Assembly (NCBI GenBank): GCA_021730905.1
Contig: JAKFYK010000017.1
Span: forward strand, 61,935-125,934
Direction of reading: 5' to 3'
Source: Betaproteobacteria bacterium
Lineage (GTDB): Bacteria > Pseudomonadota > Gammaproteobacteria > Burkholderiales > SG8-41
DNA: 64,000 nt
Below, piece by piece: positions 29,322 through 37,291 of the stretch; position 1 is the stretch's first letter, and the number at the start of each line of letters is the position of its first letter. Below the pieces are notes generated by a model. That model ran no database searches. It was not told the origin of the DNA and was given only the letters and a program-made list of their open reading frames with translations. The position numbers and the translations under genes were made by a program.

Positions 29322-30305
29322 TTATTCCACCCGCACTCCGGCGTCGTGCACGACTTTTCCCCAGCGCTGGATTTCGCTGTTGACAAAGGCCGACAATTCT
29401 TCCGGCGTGCCGGGCGCGACTTCGCCGCCTTCGTCGCGAAAGCGCGCCTGTACGTCGGGCATGCGCAGGATGCGCACCAGCTCGCTGTTCAAACGCGTGA
29501 CGGCGGCTGCCGGTGTTTTCGCGGGCGCCAGTACTCCATACCAGTTGGTGACGTCATAACCGGGCACGCCTGATTCAGCTATCGTCGGCACGTCGGGAAA
29601 AGCGTTTGAGCGCTGCGCGCGCGTGAGACCGATGGGCTTGACGCGTCCGGCCTGAATCCACCCTGCCAGATTCTGCAGCGGACTGACGTACAGCGAGATG
29701 CGTCCGCTGAACAAATCGCTGGCGGCGAGCGCAACGCCTTTGTACGGCACGTGCAGCATGCGCACGCCGCCCGATATCTTGATGATTTCGCCCGCGAGGT
29801 GGCTCAACGAACCGTTGCCCGACGAGCCGAACGCGATTTCATCGGGCCGCGTTTTCGCCAGTGCGATCAATTCACGCACATTTTTCGCCGGTAGCGAAGG
29901 ATGTGCCACCAGCATGAACGGCGCCATCGACACCCGCGTAACGGGCGCGAAGTCGCGCCGAGGGTCGTAAGGCAGCTTGGGATAAAACGCCGGCGCCAGC
30001 GCAACGTTGCCCGTCTGTCCCAAAGCAATGGTGTAGCCGTCGGGTGGCGCCTTGGCCATGACATCAAGTCCGATGGTGCCGCTGGACCCGGGGCGATTGT
30101 CCGCGACGATTTGCTGACCGAGCGCTTCGCTCAATTTTTGCGCCAGCGTGCGTACCACGAAGTCGGTGCCGCCGCCCGGCGGAAACGGCACGATCCAGCG
30201 GATGGATTTTGCGGGGTAAGTTTGCGCGTAAGCTATTGTCGTTATAGTGCCCGTGGCAAGCAGTGTCAGGCAAAATGCTATATTATTGTAAGTATTTGAT
30301 TTCAT
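29322..30305 (-). CDS. Bug-family periplasmic solute receptor (3)
   Basis: This 327-residue receptor starts MKSNTYNNIAFCLTLL with a signal peptide ending near AYAQ and the mature start TYPAKSIRWIVPFPPGGGTD. The ATG overlaps the stop of the preceding Bug 4 gene in an ATGA (30302-30305). Its first codons are AT-rich and coincide with a copy of the AT-rich motif. It is the last gene of the probable operon starting at 35926. Confidence 0.9.
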   Translation of the reverse strand: MKSNTYNNIAFCLTLLATGTITTIAYAQTYPAKSIRWIVPFPPGGGTDFVVRTLAQKLSEALGQQIVADNRPGSSGTIGLDVMAKAPPDGYTIALGQTGNVALAPAFYPKLPYDPRRDFAPVTRVSMAPFMLVAHPSLPAKNVRELIALAKTRPDEIAFGSSGNGSLSHLAGEIIKISGGVRMLHVPYKGVALAASDLFSGRISLYVSPLQNLAGWIQAGRVKPIGLTRAQRSNAFPDVPTIAESGVPGYDVTNWYGVLAPAKTPAAAVTRLNSELVRILRMPDVQARFRDEGGEVAPGTPEELSAFVNSEIQRWGKVVHDAGVRVE

Positions 30306-30308
30306 TCA
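30288..30308 (+). repeat. AT-rich 21-bp motif, copy 5 (Bug 3 start region)
   Basis: It matches the consensus at 18 of 21 positions in plus orientation and covers the start codon and first five codons of the minus-strand Bug 3 gene. Confidence 0.4.
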
Positions 30309-31285
30309 ATTTTTATTCCGATAGTTTTGGCGACGCGACGCCAGCGTGCAATTTCTTCATGCAATTGCGCGGTGAATTCCTTCGCACGCAAAGGCGCAGG
30401 CATCGCGCCTTCAAACGCGAGGCGTTGCTTCACATCATCGCTCGCCAGTACACGGTCAATTTCGTTGTTCAGTTGTTCGACGATGCTGCCGGGCGTGCGC
30501 ACCGGCGCCAGCAGGCCCCACCACAATTCCGAAGTAAATCCGCGTAGTCCGGATTCATCGACGGTCGGCAACTCCGGGACAAACGCGGATCGTTTAGCGC
30601 TGGTGACCGCGATCGCGCGCAGCCGGTTCGCTTTGACCTGCGGCATCACCGACGGCAGGCTGGCGATCAACAACTGCGTTTGTCCGGCTATCAGATCGTT
30701 TAGCGCGGGTCCGAGCCCCTTGTAGGGCACATGCGTCATCGCGATGCGCGCTTCGCTCTTGAACACCTCGGTTACAAAATGCACCGTCGAACCGTTGCCC
30801 GATGACGCGTAGTTGATCTTGCCGGGATGCGCGGTGGCATGCGCGATAAGCTCGTTGATCGATTTCACTGGCAGCGCGGGATGCACGGTTACCAGCATCG
30901 GTGCTTTGCCGATCATGGCGACGCCAACGATGTCGGTCAGCGGATCGTAGGTGGGCCGCATCTGTACCGCTGCGTTGGTGGTGTAGGAGGTTGAGGTCGC
31001 CAGCAGGGTATAACCGTCGGCGGGCGCTTTGGCCACGATTTCCGCCCCGAGCGCACCGCCTGCGCCGCCGCGGTTGTCGATCACCATCGGCTGGCGCAGA
31101 TTTTCCGCGAGCCTCTGCCCGATAAGACGGGAAATGACATCATTGCTCGCGCCCGGCGGAAACGGCACTACCAGCCGCACTGCCTTTACTGGATAAGGCT
31201 GCGCAATTCCGGCAACGGGCACAATGAATGCTGCCAATGCCGCCACCAGGACCCGCGGAGACCGCCGCACTCCCGATGCCGTCAC
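30302..31285 (-). CDS. Bug-family periplasmic solute receptor (4)
   Basis: The GTG at 31285 overlaps the stop of the quinone-oxidoreductase gene (GTGA). The 327-residue protein has a long basic-hydrophobic signal peptide ending near AGIAQ, mature start PYPVKAVRLVVPFPPGASND, then APADGYTL, INYASSGNGSTVH and HVPYKGL. Tight overlap on both sides shows it is translated within an operon. The two adjacent receptors (3 and 4) are only distantly similar, so they are not a fresh duplication. Confidence 0.9.
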   Translation of the reverse strand: MTASGVRRSPRVLVAALAAFIVPVAGIAQPYPVKAVRLVVPFPPGASNDVISRLIGQRLAENLRQPMVIDNRGGAGGALGAEIVAKAPADGYTLLATSTSYTTNAAVQMRPTYDPLTDIVGVAMIGKAPMLVTVHPALPVKSINELIAHATAHPGKINYASSGNGSTVHFVTEVFKSEARIAMTHVPYKGLGPALNDLIAGQTQLLIASLPSVMPQVKANRLRAIAVTSAKRSAFVPELPTVDESGLRGFTSELWWGLLAPVRTPGSIVEQLNNEIDRVLASDDVKQRLAFEGAMPAPLRAKEFTAQLHEEIARWRRVAKTIGIKIE

Positions 31286-32274
31286 GGCTTCATAATGAGT
31301 TTGCCCATGACTTGTCCCGATTCGAACAAGTGATGGGCGCGCGGCGCTTCAGCCAGCGGCACGCGTTCGTAAATTGGCACCTTGAATTTGCCTTCGCTCA
31401 TGAGGCGCAGCAGATCATGCGTGCACTTTGCGCGAAGTTCCGGCCAGTCATCCAGGGTGTGCATGGTGAAATAGCGGAACGCCGCGCTGCGCCACGGCGC
31501 CTTGTGGATCGCGTCGTGGATGTTGCCGGTGGGCGGTCCCTCGATGCGGCCGTAGAGCAACAGCATGCCGAAGCGGTCGAGGCACTCGAAGAGTTTTGTC
31601 ATGTGCGGGCCGCCCACACAATCGACAATCAGATCGACGCCACGGCCATTGGTCAGCTTTAACGTTTGCTCAACAACATTGCCGTGCTTGCGGTCGATCA
31701 CCTCATCCGCACCTTGTGCGCGCACGAATGCCGCGCGCTCGGCGGAACTGGTGACGCCGATGACGCGTTTGCCATAGGCGTTGGCCAACTGGACCAGGGC
31801 GGTACCCACGCCGCCGGCGGCTGCGGTCACCAGCACAGAATCGTACTGAAAGCCTTTCAGCGCGGAGTTCAGCGCGTGCCACGCTACCTGATAGTTGGCA
31901 AGGCCTGCGGCCTGATCGAGATCAACGCCATCGGGCACGGCGTAGATCAGATTTTCCGGCCCCGCGATGTACTCAGCGTAACAGTTGGCGCGCTCCTTGA
32001 ACTCGCGCGCGCACACGAACACTTTTTGGCCGACGCGCAATTTGCTGCAGCCGCTGCCGGCCTCGACTACGGTGCCGCTCATTTCAATGCCGGGAATGAG
32101 CGGCAGTTTGGGCATCCAGGCATACACGCCTCGGCGCACATAGGTTTCCGGCATGCATACGCCGATGGCGTGTGCCTTGACCAGTACCTCGCCAGGGCCG
32201 GGCCTGGGCGTGGGGAGTTCGACGTACTTCAGCACTTCGGGAGCGCCGGTTTCGGTCATTTGTATCGCTTTCAT
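31282..32274 (-). CDS. Quinone-oxidoreductase-like zinc-independent alcohol dehydrogenase family protein
   Basis: The 330-residue protein is an MDR-family NADPH-dependent reductase. It has the N-terminal GroES-like domain (MKAIQMTETGAPEVLKYVEL) and the Rossmann motif AAAGGVGTALVQLA near residue 150. The zinc-binding cysteines and histidines of true alcohol dehydrogenases are absent, which places it with quinone or enoyl reductases. TGGAG precedes the ATG. The stop overlaps the next Bug start, and the Lin0512 gene lies 17 bases upstream. Confidence 0.88.
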   Translation of the reverse strand: MKAIQMTETGAPEVLKYVELPTPRPGPGEVLVKAHAIGVCMPETYVRRGVYAWMPKLPLIPGIEMSGTVVEAGSGCSKLRVGQKVFVCAREFKERANCYAEYIAGPENLIYAVPDGVDLDQAAGLANYQVAWHALNSALKGFQYDSVLVTAAAGGVGTALVQLANAYGKRVIGVTSSAERAAFVRAQGADEVIDRKHGNVVEQTLKLTNGRGVDLIVDCVGGPHMTKLFECLDRFGMLLLYGRIEGPPTGNIHDAIHKAPWRSAAFRYFTMHTLDDWPELRAKCTHDLLRLMSEGKFKVPIYERVPLAEAPRAHHLFESGQVMGKLIMKP

Positions 32275-32291
32275 TTAATGACTCCAGTTAT

Positions 32292-32633
32292 TTACGGCAA
32301 CTCGAAGCGCACGGTGACGGCTGCGCTGGCGATCACTGCCATGTCATGTGAACCTTCTTCGGGTACATTAAGACCGCCTTTCACGACTTTCACAGTCACC
32401 TGCCCATGCGGCAAGCTGGCTTTCACCGCCGCGGCATCGACTTTCTCAGGCTGTTGCACGCCGATGGTGACTTCGACCTGCATCTCTTTTGAATTCAGAC
32501 CGAGCGATCGTATAAACGCCAGCGACGAATGATGCAAAGCATCCTGCACCGCGCGCAGCGCCGCCTTGGTGTAATCACCGCCGTGCAAATCGTTTCCGGC
32601 GCCCATTTCGAGTATGACGCGTTTGAGTGGCAT
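32292..32633 (-). CDS. Lin0512-family protein (paralogue A)
   Basis: This 113-residue protein has near its N-terminus GAGNDLHG, which fits the GxGxDxHG signature of the Lin0512 family, followed by GDYTKAALRAVQDAL. The family has no established function. The protein is soluble with no signal peptide. AAGGAG lies before the ATG and includes the stop of the upstream paralogue, nine bases away, so the two are coupled. It could form hetero-oligomers with its neighbour. Confidence 0.75.
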   Translation of the reverse strand: MPLKRVILEMGAGNDLHGGDYTKAALRAVQDALHHSSLAFIRSLGLNSKEMQVEVTIGVQQPEKVDAAAVKASLPHGQVTVKVVKGGLNVPEEGSHDMAVIASAAVTVRFELP

Positions 32634-32642
32634 GGCAGCTCC

Positions 32643-32981
32643 TTAGATATCGAGGCGGACGATGGCCGCGGCATGCGCAAGCACAGTCGAACTGGTGCCC
32701 GCGTCGTTAAAAATTTCCAGACCGCCTTCAAATACTTTTACCGTGCCGGTGCCGTGTGGCAGTACTTTCAGTACTTCGGCCTTATCCACAAGGTCCGGTT
32801 TCGGCACGCCGATCAGCACCTCGACGACCATGGAGTCCGTCGGTTTGCCCAGCGCATCGGCGACGTTGAGCGAGTTGTGCCACAGCGCATCGCGCAGCGC
32901 GCGCACCGCTGCCTTGGTGTAATCCGCACCGCGAATATCCGTGCCCATGCCGATTTCTATCGCCATGCGTTTCAGGGTCAT
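32643..32981 (-). CDS. Lin0512-family protein (paralogue B, His replaced by Arg)
   Basis: This 112-residue protein is clearly a paralogue of the next gene: ADYTKAAVRALRDAL and EVLIGVPKPDLVDKAEVL align with its neighbour. The signature reads GMGTDIRG, with Arg in place of the conserved His. That may mean a specialised or non-catalytic subunit. It has no export signal. A 64-base gap separates it from the secreted methyltransferase-like gene upstream. Confidence 0.72.
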   Translation of the reverse strand: MTLKRMAIEIGMGTDIRGADYTKAAVRALRDALWHNSLNVADALGKPTDSMVVEVLIGVPKPDLVDKAEVLKVLPHGTGTVKVFEGGLEIFNDAGTSSTVLAHAAAIVRLDI

Positions 32982-33045
32982 AGTGATTACCTTTTGTAGT
33001 GTGGGTTTGCGTGCATTCTAATCCGGCTGTGGCCTGCTTTCGCGG

Positions 33046-33861
33046 TCAGTCGCGTGCCAGCGTGGCGCTCCAGTGGCGCGTCACGCGCCCCTTGGCGACG
33101 CCCGCCATGGTGTTGCCGCTGATGCGTCCGGTGTAGGCGACGCTGTTTACGGTAAAGCTGATTTCTTCGCCGCGCAGCCGGCCGTTTTCAATAGACACGG
33201 CAACGTTGTCGATCTGGTAAGTCCCGTACAATTTTTGGTAGCTTTGCTCCAGCGTCAGCCATGTGCCGTCCGCCAACCGCCATGCGCCGGTCGCCTGCAC
33301 GGGAACGACATACAGGTGGGCGATACACCAACTGGCGCAGGGTTCAGTGCGTACGCTCGCGTCGGGCTCCCAGCCGCCGCCGATTTCGTACGTGTTCGAC
33401 ACGATGCGCGCGCCCGCCTTCAGCCGCAAAAATTTGGGCGCGAGGGTGCTCAGATGACTGGGCAGCAAAAACAGTGGTAGCACGGTCGCTTGCGAAATGT
33501 CGGCTTCGAACATGTCGCCTTGCGAGAACGTGGCTTTGTCCGCCACGCCCGCAGCGGCAGCGGCGCGTCTCGACAACGCGACCAGATCCGGGTTGTATTC
33601 AACCCCGTGCGCCCGCGCGCCGCGCTTCGCCGACGCGATCACCATGCGGCCGTCGCCTGAACCGAGATCAATGACGAAGTCGCGCGGCGTGACCTGCGCC
33701 ATGTCGAGCATTTTCTCAAGTGTGGCGTCGGGCGTGGGTATCCAGACGACATCTTTGCCCGGCTGGCCGGCGACGGGCGTGTAGGTTTCCGGCGGCGTTT
33801 GCGCGAATGCGGCTGGTGCGGCGAGCGACAGGCACAGCAATGCGCGGTAACCGATGTTCAA
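33046..33861 (-). CDS. Secreted class I methyltransferase-fold protein (paralogue 2)
   Basis: The start is a TTG at 33861 with a strong GGAGG six bases before it. A clean signal peptide (residues 1-20, cleavage at AFA/Q) precedes a methyltransferase fold with DLGSGDG at 65-71 and GVEYNPD. It shares with the paralogue at 24745 the VVW-PTP entry motif, the ADISQATV segment, the CxxWC pair (C175, C179) and a beta-rich C-terminal third ending in a Gly-Glu-Glu-Ile-Ser-Phe-Thr repeat-like pattern. 271 residues in both. It is probably cotranscribed with the monooxygenase gene 19 bases upstream. Confidence 0.75.
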   Translation of the reverse strand: MNIGYRALLCLSLAAPAAFAQTPPETYTPVAGQPGKDVVWIPTPDATLEKMLDMAQVTPRDFVIDLGSGDGRMVIASAKRGARAHGVEYNPDLVALSRRAAAAAGVADKATFSQGDMFEADISQATVLPLFLLPSHLSTLAPKFLRLKAGARIVSNTYEIGGGWEPDASVRTEPCASWCIAHLYVVPVQATGAWRLADGTWLTLEQSYQKLYGTYQIDNVAVSIENGRLRGEEISFTVNSVAYTGRISGNTMAGVAKGRVTRHWSATLARD

Positions 33862-33880
33862 TTCGATCCTCCTGCAACCC

Positions 33881-34906
33881 TCAGGCGAGTGCCGGCATCA
33901 CCTCTTTGGCGAAGCGTTCCATCGAGCGCAGCACACGCTTTTGATCCATGTCGCCGAACCAGAAGCTGCAATTGAAATGTGTAATGCCCATCAGCGATTG
34001 CAAGCGCTTGATCTGGCGGATGCAGGTTTCCGGCGAGCCTATGACCAGATAGCGCTCGATCAGGTCGTCGAGGTCGGGCTCGGATTGGGCCACGATGGGG
34101 AGGGCTTTGCCGTTTTCCACCTGCTCGTAATGGTTGCGCAGGCTCATGGTGACGCGCATATTCCAGCGCGCGTGTTCGGCGGCGTCGCGCGCGTCGGCGT
34201 CGCTTTCCGCGACGTAGATGGCGCGCTGCACGCCGACCCGCGGCTTGGTCGGCGGATTTACTTTGGCTACCACGTCTTCGAACATTTTGCCGAATGCGCC
34301 GAGGTGTTCCACCGTGACGCCGAAGCCGCCGGTTAGCACGTTAAAGCCGCGCTTCACCGCTGCCTCCAGCGCGTACGGGCTTTGCGCGACGATCCAGATC
34401 GGCGGATGCGGCGTTTGTTGCGGCTGCGGAAACACCATGGTGTCGGGCAGCTTGTAGTGCTTGCCGTCGTAGCTGAAGGCCTTGCCCTTGAACGAGTTGA
34501 GGATGATATCGAGCGATTCATCCCAGCGGTGGCGCGCGGCGTCGAGTTCGAGACCAAAGCGTTCGAACTCGTAGTTCTGATAACCGCGTCCGAAGCCGAC
34601 ATCGAGCCGCCCGCCGGAGAGCAGATCGAGCGTGGCGATTTCCTCGGCCACCAGCAGCGGGTGGTGCAGCGGTACCACGATGACCGCGGTACCTACACGA
34701 AGCCGCGTGGTTTTTGCTGCGATGTGAGTGGCGAACTGCGCCGGGCGCGACAGGTAACCGTAGGTCGAGAAGTGATGCTCGCCCAGCCACACATTGCGGT
34801 AGCCCAGTGCTTCGGCGGCCTGCGCCTGCTCGACGCCGCGCGCGTAAATCTCCTGAGACGGACTCGCGGAAGGCGATTGCATGAGCAGAAACGTGCCGAT
34901 ATCCAT
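33881..34906 (-). CDS. LLM-class (luciferase-like) flavin-dependent oxidoreductase
   Basis: The 341-residue protein belongs to the bacterial-luciferase-like superfamily, which uses reduced flavin supplied by a reductase. Typical features are the N-terminal EALGYRNVWLGEHHF, TTRLRVGTAVIVVPLHHP and the GGRLDVGFGRGYQ loop. GSPETCIRQIKRL near the C-terminus is also usual. The substrate is unknown. No flavin reductase is next to it. Good AAAGGA precedes the ATG; 39 bases separate it from the upstream Bug 5 gene. Confidence 0.88.
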   Translation of the reverse strand: MDIGTFLLMQSPSASPSQEIYARGVEQAQAAEALGYRNVWLGEHHFSTYGYLSRPAQFATHIAAKTTRLRVGTAVIVVPLHHPLLVAEEIATLDLLSGGRLDVGFGRGYQNYEFERFGLELDAARHRWDESLDIILNSFKGKAFSYDGKHYKLPDTMVFPQPQQTPHPPIWIVAQSPYALEAAVKRGFNVLTGGFGVTVEHLGAFGKMFEDVVAKVNPPTKPRVGVQRAIYVAESDADARDAAEHARWNMRVTMSLRNHYEQVENGKALPIVAQSEPDLDDLIERYLVIGSPETCIRQIKRLQSLMGITHFNCSFWFGDMDQKRVLRSMERFAKEVMPALA

Positions 34907-34945
34907 GTTGATCCTTTGTGATGGCAGGGTTATTGCGGGTATTCT

Positions 34946-35926
34946 TTATTCAGGTTTGATACCGCCAGCCCGAATGACCTTGGTCCATTTATCGAGTTCG
35001 CGCTGCAGGAAAACGCCCATTTCTTCGGGTGTCATGTCGAACGGGACCGCGCCCATCGAGGTGAGCCGCTGTTTGACTGTTGCCGCCTGCTTGATCTGCT
35101 TCACTGCCTCATGCAACTTGGCAATCACGGCCGGCGGCGTTTTCGCGGGCGCCATCAGTCCATAAAAAAGCAGACTCTCGTAGCCGGGTAAGCCGCTCTC
35201 GGCCACTGTCGGCACCTCCGGCAAATTGGGCACGCGCTGCGCGGTGGCGACTGCCATCGCCCGCAACTTGCCCGATTGTATATGTGGCAGCGCCGCTACC
35301 ACGTGATTGAATGCGAACGGCACGTGCCCGCCCAACAGCGCGACCAGCGCGGGCGCGTCGCCCGGATACGACACTTGCAACATATCTATACCCGCTAACT
35401 GCTTGAACAGCGCCATGTTCATATGTGAGCTGGAGCCGATGCTCGATGTGCCATGCGTCAGCGCACCGGGCTTGGCTTTGGCGAGCTTGATCAGTTCCGC
35501 GATGGTCTTCGCCGGGAAAGACGGATGCGTCACCAGCACGCCCGGCACGTGCGCCATCATCGCCACCGGCGCGAAATCGCGCATCGGGTCGTAGGGCAGT
35601 TTGCCGTAGAGTGGCAAGCCGGTGGTGAGCACGCCGCCATAGGTAAAAAGCAGTGTGTAACCATCGGGCGTCGCCTTGGCAACGGCCGCTGCCGCGATCT
35701 GACCGCTGGCACCACCGCGATTATCGACGACCACTGGCTGTGACCATAAATCCACCATGCCCGGCTGCAGCAGACGCCCCAGTATGTCGGTGCCGCCACC
35801 GGGCGGCGAAGGTATGAGCATGCGTATCGGTTTGCTGGGATAGGGTTGCTGCGCAAACACGCACGCGGCGAGCCCGCTCGATGCGGCCAGGGCCGTCATT
35901 AATACAATGCGATATTTCGGATTCAT
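34946..35926 (-). CDS. Bug-family periplasmic solute receptor (5)
   Basis: The ATG at 35926 was chosen because it begins the signal peptide (MNPKYRIVLMTALAASSGLA, ending near VFAQQ); the open frame runs 37 codons further upstream without similarity. 326 residues, with PSPPGGGTDI, ATPDGYTLL and LTHGTSSIGSSSH. It appears to be the first gene of an eight-gene run to 29322. The 99-base region to the divergent MFS gene should contain its promoter, but no clear boxes stand out. Confidence 0.9.
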   Translation of the reverse strand: MNPKYRIVLMTALAASSGLAACVFAQQPYPSKPIRMLIPSPPGGGTDILGRLLQPGMVDLWSQPVVVDNRGGASGQIAAAAVAKATPDGYTLLFTYGGVLTTGLPLYGKLPYDPMRDFAPVAMMAHVPGVLVTHPSFPAKTIAELIKLAKAKPGALTHGTSSIGSSSHMNMALFKQLAGIDMLQVSYPGDAPALVALLGGHVPFAFNHVVAALPHIQSGKLRAMAVATAQRVPNLPEVPTVAESGLPGYESLLFYGLMAPAKTPPAVIAKLHEAVKQIKQAATVKQRLTSMGAVPFDMTPEEMGVFLQRELDKWTKVIRAGGIKPE

Positions 35927-36025
35927 TTCGTTCGATGACGCGCTGAAAATACGCGTCCACATTGAGTCAGTGGGTTGTGTAACGTCGAAACCACGGCTAT
36001 TGTAGCGAAAGAAAGCACAAACACC

Positions 36026-37246
36026 ATGACCACACAAACTGAAACCGCAACTGTAACCATGACACCCGCGAACGGATTTCCCCGTATCGTCAATCTGCTG
36101 CTAAACGTCGCCCACGCCATCGATCACATGTTCCTGCTGATCTTTGCGACGGCGGTGGCTGCGATCGCGGTCGAGTTCGGGTTCAACAATTGGACGGATC
36201 TGATGCCCTACAGCGTGGGTGCTTTCGCGCTGTTTGGACTCGGCTCGCTGCCGGCGGGGCGCTTGGGCGACTTATGGGGCCGCCGCATCATGATGATTAT
36301 TTTTTTCATCGGCATGGGCGTGGCGGCGCTGCTGGTGGCGCTCACGCAAAACGCGTGGCAGCTTGCGGCGGCGCTCACGCTGCTCGGCGCGTTCGCGGCG
36401 ATTTACCATCCGGTGGGCATTCCGATGCTGGTGCAAAATGTTCCAAATCCCGGCGCGGTGATCGGCCTCAATGGACTGGCGGGAAACCTGGGTATCGCTG
36501 TTGCTGCGCTGGTGACCGGGTTTCTGGTGAAGTGGATCGGCTGGCGCGCCGCGTTTGTCGTTCCCGGCATTATTGCCATTGCGTGCGGCATTGTTTTCGC
36601 CATCACCTGTCCCAAGGAAAGCGAATCACCATCCAAGCGCAAGGGCGGCAAGGCGCAAGTCACGTTGACGCCCGCCATGCTTATGCGCGCGTTCGCGGTA
36701 ATGACTGCCGCCGCGGCGGTGAGTACCGTATTGTTTAATTTCACCACCAACGGCAACGCGCAGTTGTTATCAGAAGGCTTTCGCGGTGTGGTCGAAGACC
36801 CGGCGCTGCTCGGCGTCATGCTCGCCACCATCTACGCCATTGCGTCGCTGGCGCAACTGGTGGTCGGCCGCCTGATCGACCGTATGTCATTCAAGCCGCT
36901 GCAGCTGTGGATATCGGTGATACAGGTGCCGCTGTTGATCATCGCCGCGCACACGCAGGACTGGTGGCTGTTCGCTGCGTTGCTGGCGGTGATGGTGTTC
37001 GTGTTCGGCTCAATTCCGTTTACCGACGCGATGATTGTGCGCTACGTCGATGACAGGCTGCGCTCGCGCGTGGCGGGCATGCGGCTCACTGTGGCTTTCG
37101 GCTTCAGTTCGGCGGCGGTGTGGATACTCGGGCCGATGGTGAAGCAAATTGGCTTTTCCAACGCGCTGTGGATCATGGCCGGCATCGCCGCGCTGAAAGC
37201 GGCGATTGTGCTGCTGTTGCCGGAAGAGCCGGAAAGGGTTAAATAA
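36026..37246 (+). CDS. MFS transporter (1)
   Basis: The 406-residue protein has about twelve hydrophobic helices and the MFS loop 2-3 motif in GRLGDLWGRRIMMI. The ATG at 36026 follows a weak GAAAG; a TTG further upstream in frame (35975) is less likely. An MFS importer or exporter of organic anions would fit the neighbourhood, but the substrate cannot be told. It is divergent from the Bug 5 operon and converges on the lyase gene. Confidence 0.85.
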   Translation: MTTQTETATVTMTPANGFPRIVNLLLNVAHAIDHMFLLIFATAVAAIAVEFGFNNWTDLMPYSVGAFALFGLGSLPAGRLGDLWGRRIMMIIFFIGMGVAALLVALTQNAWQLAAALTLLGAFAAIYHPVGIPMLVQNVPNPGAVIGLNGLAGNLGIAVAALVTGFLVKWIGWRAAFVVPGIIAIACGIVFAITCPKESESPSKRKGGKAQVTLTPAMLMRAFAVMTAAAAVSTVLFNFTTNGNAQLLSEGFRGVVEDPALLGVMLATIYAIASLAQLVVGRLIDRMSFKPLQLWISVIQVPLLIIAAHTQDWWLFAALLAVMVFVFGSIPFTDAMIVRYVDDRLRSRVAGMRLTVAFGFSSAAVWILGPMVKQIGFSNALWIMAGIAALKAAIVLLLPEEPERVK

Positions 37247-37249
37247 AAA

Positions 37250-37270
37250 TCAATAAAAACAAATAGTTAT
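37250..37270 (-). repeat. AT-rich 21-bp motif, copy 6
   Basis: It fits the consensus at all 21 positions and is identical base for base to copy 7 (39566). It lies between the convergent MFS and lyase genes. Confidence 0.7.
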
Positions 37271-37291
37271 TAGTGACAACCAGCACGGGCA

